Below are positions 35,988 to 43,954 of a stretch of 64,000 bases of DNA, piece by piece. Positions within the stretch are counted from its first letter, which is position 1; every line of letters starts with the position of its first letter. Under the pieces are notes generated by a model. It saw only the letters and a list, made by a program, of their open reading frames with translations, made no database searches and had not been told where the DNA came from. The DNA lies in assembly GCA_963851245.1 (NCBI GenBank), contig CAWKOH010000001.1, positions 124,001 to 188,000 of the forward strand, read 5' to 3'. The DNA is from CAWKOH01 sp963851245 (lineage in GTDB: Bacteria; Actinomycetota; Acidimicrobiia; Acidimicrobiales; Palsa-688). The position numbers and the translations under genes are program-made.

Positions 35988-36003
35988 CAGGAGTAATCCT
36001 GCT
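35988..36003 (+). promoter_or_regulatory. Short hairpin GCAGGA-GTAA-TCCTGC upstream of the epimerase-like gene
   Basis: Perfect 6-bp arms and a 4-base loop end 17 bases before the ATG at 36021. This could be a second operator or a 5'-leader structure affecting translation. Confidence 0.35.
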
Positions 36004-36020
36004 GGGCCGCGGGCGAGGGG

Positions 36021-37121
36021 ATGACAGCAACCGCCCTCCTGATCGGGGGGACCGGTCCTACCGGACCGCTCCTGGCAGCCGGCCTCGGCGAGCGGGGTTT
36101 CGACGTAACCATCCTTCATTCCGGTAATCACGAACTCGAGGAAGTGGCCGGCTTCCGACACATCCACGGGGACGTGTTCAGTGAACCCGGGTTGCGAGCC
36201 GCGCTCGATGACCGGACATTCGACCTGGCGATAGCCACTTATGGCCGGCTCCGTAGCATCGCCGACGTCCTCGATGGACGCGTCGGGCGCCTCCTCTCGA
36301 TCGGCGGCGTGCCGGTGTACCGCGGCTTCTTCGAACCCGGGGTGTTCAACCCCCCGGGGCTGCCGGTCCCGACCCCGGAGGACGCGGACCTGGCGAGGGA
36401 GGACGAAGACGGCAAGAGCTACCGGGTGGGCCGCACCGAGCAACTGCTCTTCGACAAGCACCCCACGGCGACCCACTTCCGGTACCCCTACGTGTACGGA
36501 CCCCGTCAACTGGCGCCGCGAGAGTGGTGTGTCGTCCGTCGCATCCTGGACGGACGAAAGGTCCTCATCCTGCCCGATGGAGGTCTGACTCTCATCCCGT
36601 TCGGCTATGTCGACAACCTGGCCCGCGCCGTTCTGCTGGCGGTCGACCAGCCCGAGGCGTCGATGGGGGAAGTGTTCAATTGCGGGGACGAGGAGAAGCT
36701 GACCATCCGCCAGGTGGTCGAGCTGATCACAGACGAGTTGAGGCACGACTGGGAACTCCTTTCGATGCCGGCCGATTTAGCGGTGCCGGCCCGTCCCCTC
36801 ATGATGAATTACCGCACGACTCATCGGATGATGGACACGTCGAAGCTGCAGTACCGGCTCGGCTACCGTGACGCCGTGCCGGCTCGAGAGGCGGTCCGAC
36901 GAGCCGCCCGGTGGTTGGTCAGCAACCCGCCCGAGCGCGGCGGCTACGAGGAGACTGCGCTGCAAGACCCGTTTGACTACGCGGCCGAGGACCGCCTGGC
37001 CATGTGGTGGAAGACAGTCCTAGCCGCCTCGCCGGACCTCGGCTACCAGGAAATGCCCGGTTACGGGAAGTCCTACGCCGGCCCGGGAACCCGTAACGTG
37101 CGCGCCACCACTCGCATCTGA
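36021..37121 (+). CDS. NAD-dependent epimerase/dehydratase-like protein (extended SDR)
   Basis: Rossmann protein of 366 aa. Seen: LLIGGTGPTGPLLAAGL (GxxGxxG cofactor loop), a GDVFSEPGLRAAL segment, FRYPYVYGPRQLAPREWCVVRRIL typical of extended SDRs, FGYVDNLARAVLLAV, and GEVFNCGDEEKLTIRQVVELI. In the active-site region SYRVGRTEQLLF aligns with YxxxK but has Arg in place of Lys, so catalysis may be modified or absent. GAGGGG directly precedes the ATG. It is divergent from the UGSC operon and shares its control region. Probably a reductase or isomerase of a CoA-linked intermediate; not certain. Confidence 0.8.
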   Translation: MTATALLIGGTGPTGPLLAAGLGERGFDVTILHSGNHELEEVAGFRHIHGDVFSEPGLRAALDDRTFDLAIATYGRLRSIADVLDGRVGRLLSIGGVPVYRGFFEPGVFNPPGLPVPTPEDADLAREDEDGKSYRVGRTEQLLFDKHPTATHFRYPYVYGPRQLAPREWCVVRRILDGRKVLILPDGGLTLIPFGYVDNLARAVLLAVDQPEASMGEVFNCGDEEKLTIRQVVELITDELRHDWELLSMPADLAVPARPLMMNYRTTHRMMDTSKLQYRLGYRDAVPAREAVRRAARWLVSNPPERGGYEETALQDPFDYAAEDRLAMWWKTVLAASPDLGYQEMPGYGKSYAGPGTRNVRATTRI

Positions 37122-37158
37122 CCTCTGCCCGGGTTTGGTCGCGGGTCGACGGCCTACC

Positions 37159-38569
37159 TCACGCAGGATCGAAGATGCAGCCGGGGTTGAGAATGCCAGC
37201 CGGATCGAACGCCTGCTTTATGCGGCGCTGCAATCCGAGTTTGGCCGGGCTTTCGAGCTCCTGGTAGTAGTGCTTTTTGGAGCGACCTATCCCGTGCTCG
37301 CCAGAGATGGCTCCGCCCATCGACATCCCCATCTCGAATATGGCCAGCAGCAGCCGGGAGCGCCGGCTCTCGTCGGGGTCGTAGACGGAGAAGTGGATGT
37401 TGCCATCACCGGCATGCCCACACCCGAACACTTTGGGCCCGTGCTCGTGCGCCAGTGCCGCGACCCGGCTGAGGTACTCCGGTATCCGGTTGCGAGGTAC
37501 CACCATGTCAATCACGTCGTCGGCTCCTGCTGCCTTAACCATCCAGAAGGCGTTCTCCCGTGCGGCCAGGAGCTCGGCGCCTTGTCCCGGCGGCAGGACG
37601 TACACGTCGAAAGCGCCGCCGTCCGCCATGTAGGTGGCGACCTGCGCCGTATCGAGCTCCATCTGTTGCTCGTGGCGCCCCTCGAGCACGACCACGAGGT
37701 AGGCCTCCGTCTTCGCCTCGATCTCGTCGGGAACGCCCAGGGCCAACCCGAACTGCCGCACCAACCCCCTCATCGTCGCCCGGTCGATGTACTCGAGGAT
37801 CATCGGCTGGACGCCAGAGACAACCACCCGCGGGATCACCTGCGCAACCGCATCGATGCTGCCGAACGGTACGAGCATCGATGCGGTCTGCTCCAGCCTC
37901 GGGTGCAGGCGCAAGGTGGCCTCGGTGACCACGGCCAGGGTTCCCTCCGAACCGACGATGAGCTGCGTCAGGTCGTATCCGGTGCTGCTCTTCACGAAGC
38001 GGCCGCCTGTGCGGATCACCTCGCCGGTGCCGATGACCGCCTCGATCCCGAGTATCTGATGACGGGTGACGCCATATTTGACGGCTCGCATGCCGCCAGC
38101 ATTGGTGGCAACGTTGCCACCGATGCTGGCCGCGGACGTGCCCGGGAAGACGGGATAGACGAGCCCGTGCTTGGCCGTCTCGGCATCGAGTTCGGCCAGG
38201 GTCAGCCCGGGTTGGACCACGGCGACATGGCTGGCCTCGTCTATCTCGATCAGCCGGGCCATGCGCTCGAACGACAGTACGATGCCACCAGGGAGGGGGA
38301 TGCAAGCCCCGGAGAGCCCGGTCCCGGCACCCCGCGGCAGTGACGGGCACGCCGGCGTCGGCCGCGGCGGTGATGACGGCTGCAACTTCGCTGGTGTCCA
38401 GGGGTGTGACGACGGCGGCGGGTCGAACCGGTTCGGACCCCAGGCCCTCATCTACGCAGAGATCGACACTGACGGAATCGCCGGTGCGGACCCTATCCTC
38501 GCCCAGGATCGCCATCAGCCGGGCGACTGTCTGTTCATCTGCGCCCGGTACGGGCCCGGCAACACTCAT
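37159..38569 (-). CDS. FAD-linked oxidase (GlcD/D-lactate dehydrogenase type), one frameshift
   Basis: FAD-binding (PCMH-type) 2-hydroxyacid oxidase of about 469 aa. The N-terminal frame (38569) gives VAGPVPGADEQTVARLMAIL and ITAAADAGVPVT; an extra base near 38330-38342 moves the frame, which then continues RGAGTGLSGACIPLPGGIVL. Seen: the FAD pyrophosphate loop GTSAASIGGNVATNAGG, GVTRHQILG, and SSTGYDLTQLIVGSEGTL; in the C-terminal domain FGCGHAGDGNIHF and GEHGIGRSKKHYY, which contain the conserved metal/substrate His residues. It likely oxidises a D-2-hydroxy acid. Divergent from the MaoC-type dehydratase gene. Confidence 0.87.
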
Positions 38570-38647
38570 GACCTGCCTTCTAGCCTTGTCTTATACTATT
38601 AAAGATAAGCTATCGCGGCCTCCTCGCCGACGAAAGGAGTGCACCCG

Positions 38648-39904
38648 ATGCCTGATGCTATTACCGACGAAGGCGTGGAGCAGCTGCGCCGGAGAATCGG
38701 CGTGGCCCACCCTCACGCCCAACCCCCGCGTTATTTCCTTCCCAACGAGGACTCGTTCCGTCATGTGGCCGAGGGCTACGGAGACGACAACCCTCTATGG
38801 TGCGATCCGGCTTACGGCCGCACGACCCGGTGGGGCAGTGTCATCGCCCCTCCGCACCTGGTCGGTGGCGACACGCTGATCGGTGAAGACGAGGTCACCA
38901 AGCTCGAGGAAGAGACAGCCGCTCTGCTCAAGGGCGATCCGCTACGGGGAGTCCACGCCTTCTATTCCGGTTCCTTTCGAGAGTGGTGGAATCCCCTGTT
39001 GCCCAACACCCGGGTCACCAGACGGAACGCGCTGGTCGGAGTTCTGGACAAGCCGAGCGAGTTCGCCGGACGGGCGGTGCACGAATGGTCCGCAGAGGTG
39101 TTCGCAGCGGCGGGGGGGCCTCTTTTGTCCGGTCAGTACCGCCTCATGATCCGAACCGAGCGTGAGGCGGCGACCGAAAGGAAGAAGAATGACAAGACTG
39201 ACATCAGGCCGTACACGGACGAGGAACTAGAGGCGATCGACGACAACTACGACAGCGAGGCGGCCCGGCGCCGGGGTGGCGAGGCGCGGTGGTGGGAGGA
39301 CGTGGCAGAGGGGGACGAGCTAGGTCCGCTGGTCAAAGGACCGCTCAGGGTCACCGACATGGTGGTTTGGCACACGGGCATGGGAATGGGCATATACGGC
39401 GTGAAGGCGCTGCGACTCGGGTACTACCAGCGGAAACGAATACCTCGCTTCTTCAAGCGCGACTCGCTGAACGTCCCTGACGTTCAACAGCGTGTCCACT
39501 GGGATCCGGAATGGGCCCGCCGGGCCGGCAACCCTGCCATCTACGACTACGGCCGCATGCGGGAGACGTGGCTGATCCACCTGTGCACCGATTGGATGGG
39601 TGATGACGGGTGGTTGTGGAAGCTGGACTGCCAGTTCCGCAAGTTCAACTACGTGGGCGACACCCACTGGATGGCCGGAAGGGTGACACGGCGCTACTTG
39701 GCCGAGGGCGAGCGGCCGGCCGTCGACGTCGACGTATGGGGTACCAACCAGAGAGGAGACACGACCGTGCCCGGGCACGCCACCATCCTGCTCCCCTCTC
39801 GGGAGCACGGGCCGGTACGACTGCCCGATCCGCCCGGCTTGGCGACATCTTGCCAGGATGCTCTCGGCGCCCTGGCCGAGCGGTTCGCGTCCGGGGCGGT
39901 TTGA
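38648..39904 (+). CDS. FAS1-like/MaoC-type double hotdog dehydratase
   Basis: A 418-aa protein with two hotdog-like halves. The N-terminal half has VAEGYGDDNPLWCDPAYG, the D-x-N-P-(L/I) signature of FAS1-like dehydratase and MaoC domains, and VIAPPHLVGG. The C-terminal half has a second segment (WWEDVAEGDELGPLVKGPL, then TDMVVWHTGMG) that keeps the hotdog pattern. Such fusions act as acyl-CoA hydratases or dehydratases. The ATG at 38648 follows AAAGGAG at eight-base spacing, so the in-frame GTG at 38639 is rejected. First gene of a rightward operon with a crotonase and two synthetases. Confidence 0.82.
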   Translation: MPDAITDEGVEQLRRRIGVAHPHAQPPRYFLPNEDSFRHVAEGYGDDNPLWCDPAYGRTTRWGSVIAPPHLVGGDTLIGEDEVTKLEEETAALLKGDPLRGVHAFYSGSFREWWNPLLPNTRVTRRNALVGVLDKPSEFAGRAVHEWSAEVFAAAGGPLLSGQYRLMIRTEREAATERKKNDKTDIRPYTDEELEAIDDNYDSEAARRRGGEARWWEDVAEGDELGPLVKGPLRVTDMVVWHTGMGMGIYGVKALRLGYYQRKRIPRFFKRDSLNVPDVQQRVHWDPEWARRAGNPAIYDYGRMRETWLIHLCTDWMGDDGWLWKLDCQFRKFNYVGDTHWMAGRVTRRYLAEGERPAVDVDVWGTNQRGDTTVPGHATILLPSREHGPVRLPDPPGLATSCQDALGALAERFASGAV

Positions 39905-39905
39905 G

Positions 39906-40676
39906 GTGCTCGTCGCCGCAGCCGTCCAAGGGGGCGTAGGTGTCCTCCGCCTCAGCGATCCGGCCCGCCGGAACGTTCTGACCAAGACCATGAGCGATGA
40001 CCTCGAGTACCAGGTCCGTCATGTCATCACAGAAGGGGCTCGTGCGATCGTGCTGGCGGCCGAACCCCCTGCCTTCTGCGCCGGCGGATCACTCGACGGC
40101 CTTCTATCCGGTGCCGTCCCTCTCGATCAAATGTTTGCGGGCCTGCTCGCAGTGGCATCGGCGCCCGTCCCCACCATCGCCGCCGTCGGCGGGCCCGCCA
40201 TCGGGGCAGGGCTCAGTCTGGCGTTGTCCTGCGACGTAATCCTGGCGTCGACGGGAGCCCGTTTCGACTCTCGTTTCCTCGATGTCGGAATGCATCCCGG
40301 TGGCGCCCACCTCTGGCGCTTGCGCCAGCGCGTCGGTAGCCAGGGAGCCGCGGCCATGGTGCTCTTCGGCGAAGTATTGAGCGGCGCGGAGGCGGCGCAG
40401 GTCGGACTGGCGTGGCGGTGCGTGGACGACCCCGATCTGGAGGGCGCCGCCACGAACCTGGCGCGGCGGGCGCTGAAGAGATCACCGGAGCTGCTCGTCC
40501 GGGCGAAGGAGACGCTCAAATCAGCTGAGAATTCAGGCGTCGACGCCGCCTTCCGCGAGGAACTGGAAGCGCAGCGCTGGTCGATGGCCCAGCCCAGCTT
40601 CAAGGAGGCGGTCCGCCGCATGCAACAGCAAATCGAGGACAAGAGGCGCAGCCATGAGGGCACGATCGGCCCCTAG
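39906..40676 (+). CDS. Enoyl-CoA hydratase/isomerase family protein
   Basis: Crotonase-fold protein of 256 aa. Seen: VLRLSDPARRNVLTKTM, FCAGGSLDGLLSGAVPL, the oxyanion segment GGPAIGAGLSLALSCDVILAS and LDVGMHPGGAHLWRLRQRVG. The classical Glu residues of hydratases are not obvious, since GMHPGGAH stands where hydratases have (P)E-x-xLG-x-xPG, so isomerase or hydrolase chemistry is possible. A GTG at 39906 two bases after the dehydratase stop is the likely start; an in-frame ATG at 39858 would overlap the upstream gene by 47 bases. Same operon as the dehydratase. Confidence 0.82.
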   Translation: MLVAAAVQGGVGVLRLSDPARRNVLTKTMSDDLEYQVRHVITEGARAIVLAAEPPAFCAGGSLDGLLSGAVPLDQMFAGLLAVASAPVPTIAAVGGPAIGAGLSLALSCDVILASTGARFDSRFLDVGMHPGGAHLWRLRQRVGSQGAAAMVLFGEVLSGAEAAQVGLAWRCVDDPDLEGAATNLARRALKRSPELLVRAKETLKSAENSGVDAAFREELEAQRWSMAQPSFKEAVRRMQQQIEDKRRSHEGTIGP

Positions 40677-40813
40677 CGGCGAGCGCCTGCTCCAGCTGGA
40701 AGAGGTTGGAGATCTCGGAGCCTCCTCGCCTCCTCCGTCTTCTATCTTCATCAAGCTATATAGGATAGGACAATTGGACGAGCACGCCAGGTAGCCGGTC
40801 GGGAGCGAGCGCC

Positions 40814-42343
40814 TTGAACCCCCCAACACAGGGAAGACAGACATCGGCGGAGCAGTCATTGCTGAATCTGCTCCTGCACCACCCGCTCACCGACGCCGAG
40901 ACTCTGGTCTACGCCGAGAATCGCACCTTCACTGTCGCCGAGGTTCGCGACGCTGTCGCCCGGCTGGCCGACGTTATAGCCGAGGCAGGCGTACAACGCG
41001 GGAGTGTGGTGGCGGCCATCGTCGAGGGCGGCCCCGACCCTCTGATAGCGATGTACGCGTCCTGGCTGGCGGGAGGAGTGTACATGCCGTGCAGCGCCCG
41101 GTTAACAGACTCGGAAATACGTCAGATGCTCGACGAGGTCCGTCCCACCGTCCTCATTGGTCCGGCCGCCCGGCTCGATTCCCTCGACGTCAGAGCGGGC
41201 CGCGTTGTGAACGGTGCCAACCTCGAGTGGACTGCGACCGCGCCGGCTGTCCGGACCAGACTGCTCTACGACAGCGACGTAGCACTGATAATGCGAACGT
41301 CCGGGACCACCGGCCGGCCCAAGGGCGTGCTGCTTCGCCACTCCGGGACCCTCACGGGCTTCGACGCCGTCCTGAATCGCCTGCGCGCCACGTCTTCAGC
41401 GGCGACAGGCGCCAAACGGAGTCCAACACCGAATCTGATTCCGGTCTCTCTGGCCCTCTGGGCCGGGATCTACAACGCGCTCTTCGCATTTCGCGTCGGT
41501 GCCCCGGTCGTCCTTCTCGAGCGCTTCACTACCGGGGGGTTCGTGGAGACGATCAAGAAGCTCAACATCAGGTCGACGGTTCTGGCGCCGGCGATGATCA
41601 ACATGCTGAACGATGATCCCGAGGTGACCGACCTCGCCCCGCTTCGCTTCGTGCGATCGATCACGGCACCGCTCCGTAAGGAGGAGGCCGAGCGCTTCTT
41701 CCGCCAGTTCGGCATACCCGTTCTGAATTCCTACGGTCAGACTGAGCTCGGCGGCGAAGTGGTCGGCTGGAGCGCGAGCGACGTCCGCACCTTCGGGACG
41801 TCGAAGCTCGGGTCGGCAGGACGGCCCCACGGGGGTATCGACATCAAGATCCGCGATCCGGAAGGGGCCGTTCTCGAGGCCGGCCAGGCCGGTGAGATAT
41901 GGGTGAGCTCTCCCTTCGTAATGCGCGGCTACGCCGACAGTACGCAGTCGATGGACGGACGCCTCGTCGAGGGCTACCTGCGAACCGGAGACCTCGGTCA
42001 CCTCGATTCCGACGGCTTCTTGTGGGTACGGGGCCGGGAGACGGATGTCATCAACCGCGGCGGTCTGAAGGTGAACCCTGACGAGGTAGAAGAGGTACTG
42101 CGATCCCACCCCGACGTGGCCGACGCCTGCGTAGCAGGCGTGCCCGACCCCCGTCTGGGCGAGGTGCCGTATGCCTGGATCGTGCCGACAAAGGACTTCG
42201 ATCCCAGCACGCTGGCGGCGTGGTGCCGGCAGCGGCTGGCGCCGTACAAGGTCCCGGTCGTATTCGCTGCCATCGAAGAGATCCCGCGATCCGAGATCGG
42301 GAAGGTGCTGCGACGCAACCTCAGTCAGAGCCTGGCCTTCTGA
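40814..42343 (+). CDS. Acyl-CoA synthetase (AMP-forming)
   Basis: ANL-superfamily ligase of 509 aa. Seen: the P-loop MRTSGTTGRPKGVLL near residue 165, NSYGQTELGGE (A5), GYLRTGDLG, RGRETDVINRGGLKVNPDEVEE (hinge region) and the C-terminal RSEIGKVLRR, which keeps the catalytic Lys. The start is TTG at 40814 with GGGAG eight bases upstream. It is followed five bases later by a second synthetase, which suggests two substrates or a two-component activation. About 135 bases separate it from the crotonase; within these is a CTATATAGGATAGG sequence that may be a promoter. Confidence 0.9.
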   Translation: MNPPTQGRQTSAEQSLLNLLLHHPLTDAETLVYAENRTFTVAEVRDAVARLADVIAEAGVQRGSVVAAIVEGGPDPLIAMYASWLAGGVYMPCSARLTDSEIRQMLDEVRPTVLIGPAARLDSLDVRAGRVVNGANLEWTATAPAVRTRLLYDSDVALIMRTSGTTGRPKGVLLRHSGTLTGFDAVLNRLRATSSAATGAKRSPTPNLIPVSLALWAGIYNALFAFRVGAPVVLLERFTTGGFVETIKKLNIRSTVLAPAMINMLNDDPEVTDLAPLRFVRSITAPLRKEEAERFFRQFGIPVLNSYGQTELGGEVVGWSASDVRTFGTSKLGSAGRPHGGIDIKIRDPEGAVLEAGQAGEIWVSSPFVMRGYADSTQSMDGRLVEGYLRTGDLGHLDSDGFLWVRGRETDVINRGGLKVNPDEVEEVLRSHPDVADACVAGVPDPRLGEVPYAWIVPTKDFDPSTLAAWCRQRLAPYKVPVVFAAIEEIPRSEIGKVLRRNLSQSLAF

Positions 42344-42348
42344 ATCGG

Positions 42349-43944
42349 ATGGCGGAGAGCGACGATCTCATCCTTGATCGGCTCATGCTGGCGCCTCATG
42401 CCCTGAAGCGATGGGCCGAGATGGATCCCGAACGCGTCGCCCTCGAGCATGTCGACGGGGCTTCACTCACGTACGGCAAGCTCGATCACCAGGCGCGCAC
42501 CTGGGCCCATGCCTTCGGGCGTCTCGGCGTCGGGCCGGGCACCCACGTCGCCACCTTCTTGCCCAATCAGTTCGATTCCTACCGGGTGCTTCTGGCCCTG
42601 GCCTGGCTGAGAGCAGTGGAGGTACCCGTCAATGCGGCCTACGCAGGGCGCATCCTCGAGTACGCCCTGACACACGCTGATGCCCGGGTGCTCGTAACCA
42701 CTGGAGATCTCACCGCGCTGGTCGCCCCTCTGATATCGCGGCAACCGAGACTGGAAACGCTCGTGGTGCTCGACGGGCCGGGCGCAGCCGCGGGACTTCA
42801 CGGCGTCAGGGTGATCGACCGCGGGAGCTTGCTCCACCAAGCCGAGGCCACCACTGACCTGCGGGGGCCCGAATGCTGGGACCTGGCCGCCCTCCTCTAC
42901 ACCTCGGGCACGACCGGGCCGTCGAAAGCGGTGAAAATGCCGTGGGGTGCCATCTACCAGAACTGGTCATGGGTACCCGAGGACGCCTTTGGTCCCGGTG
43001 AGGGCCTGCACTGCGCGTTCCCCCTCTTCCACAACTCCGGGAGAGGCGGGTTCAACGGGGTCCTCGCCCGCGGCGGCCGGTTCGTGATGCGAGAGAAGTT
43101 CAGTGCCACGAATGTGTGGGACGAGGCCCGCCGTACTAACTGCGCGGCGCTGGCTCTGGTCGGGCCACTCACCGCCCTGCTCTACTCGGCTCCGCCGCGG
43201 GCGGACGACCGCGACAACCCGGTACGGAGCGTCATCCTGGGACCGATGATCCCGGAAATGAAGGCGTTCGAGGATCGATTCGGGGTCAGAGTCTGCGTGG
43301 CCTATGGCCAAACCGAGATCGGGTGCCCGCTCACCAGCGGGTGGGACCATGGCCCCACCTCCTCCTGCGGCAAGGTGCGCGACGACTATCCGTGGCCGGA
43401 GGTAAGAATCGTCGACGAACACGACAACCCGCTCGGGCCCGACCAGCCGGGTGAGCTGGTCGTGCGGGCCAGGGCACCATGGGGGTTGAATCTCGGTTAC
43501 TACAACATGGACGAGGAGACGGTCTCGGCGTGGCAAAACGGCTGGTTCCACACTGGGGACGTCCTCAGCTACGACGTAGAAGGACACTTCTACTTCGTTG
43601 ACCGGCTCAAGGACGCCATCCGGAGGCGAGGGGAGAACATCTCGTCCTTCGAGGTGGAGCAGTACGTACTCGAATACCCGGCCGTCCGCGAGTGTGCCGC
43701 GGTAGGCATTCGATCGCCGCTTGGGGACGAGGAAATCCTCGTGGCGCTGATTGCCGACGGCGGGGCCGGCTTCAAGCCGACGGGGCTGATCGAGTTCCTC
43801 ACCGGCACCATGCCCGCCTTCATGGTGCCCAGGTACGTCGAAGTTCTGCCAGACCTGCCCCGCTCCGAAACGACCGGGCGGGTACGCAAACAGGAGTTGC
43901 GCGAGCGCGGTCTGACCGACTCGACCTGGGACCGGATGGGTTGA
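42349..43944 (+). CDS. Acyl-CoA synthetase (CaiC-like), catalytic Lys replaced
   Basis: ANL-superfamily ligase of 531 aa, the second of a tandem pair. Seen: LYTSGTTGPSKAVKMPW (P-loop), VAYGQTEIGCP (A5), GWFHTGD, VDRLKDAIRRRGENISSFEVE, which recalls crotonobetaine/carnitine-CoA ligases, and LPRSETTGRVRKQELRERG at the C-terminus. In that last motif the catalytic Lys of the usual TGK is Arg (TGR), as seen in some CaiC-like members; thioester formation could occur but adenylation may be impaired. The ATG at 42349 is five bases after the stop of the previous gene. A longer frame from 42220 is rejected. Confidence 0.88.
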   Translation: MAESDDLILDRLMLAPHALKRWAEMDPERVALEHVDGASLTYGKLDHQARTWAHAFGRLGVGPGTHVATFLPNQFDSYRVLLALAWLRAVEVPVNAAYAGRILEYALTHADARVLVTTGDLTALVAPLISRQPRLETLVVLDGPGAAAGLHGVRVIDRGSLLHQAEATTDLRGPECWDLAALLYTSGTTGPSKAVKMPWGAIYQNWSWVPEDAFGPGEGLHCAFPLFHNSGRGGFNGVLARGGRFVMREKFSATNVWDEARRTNCAALALVGPLTALLYSAPPRADDRDNPVRSVILGPMIPEMKAFEDRFGVRVCVAYGQTEIGCPLTSGWDHGPTSSCGKVRDDYPWPEVRIVDEHDNPLGPDQPGELVVRARAPWGLNLGYYNMDEETVSAWQNGWFHTGDVLSYDVEGHFYFVDRLKDAIRRRGENISSFEVEQYVLEYPAVRECAAVGIRSPLGDEEILVALIADGGAGFKPTGLIEFLTGTMPAFMVPRYVEVLPDLPRSETTGRVRKQELRERGLTDSTWDRMG

Positions 43945-43954
43945 GCGCCTCCTG

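Noticed and set aside
40756..40770. CTATATAGGATAGGA shared in part with 35808 (CTATATAGGATCC)
   Set aside because: Could be a regulatory motif, but it looks like promoter -10 type AT-rich sequence and does not fit the N8 inverted repeat; not listed as a site.
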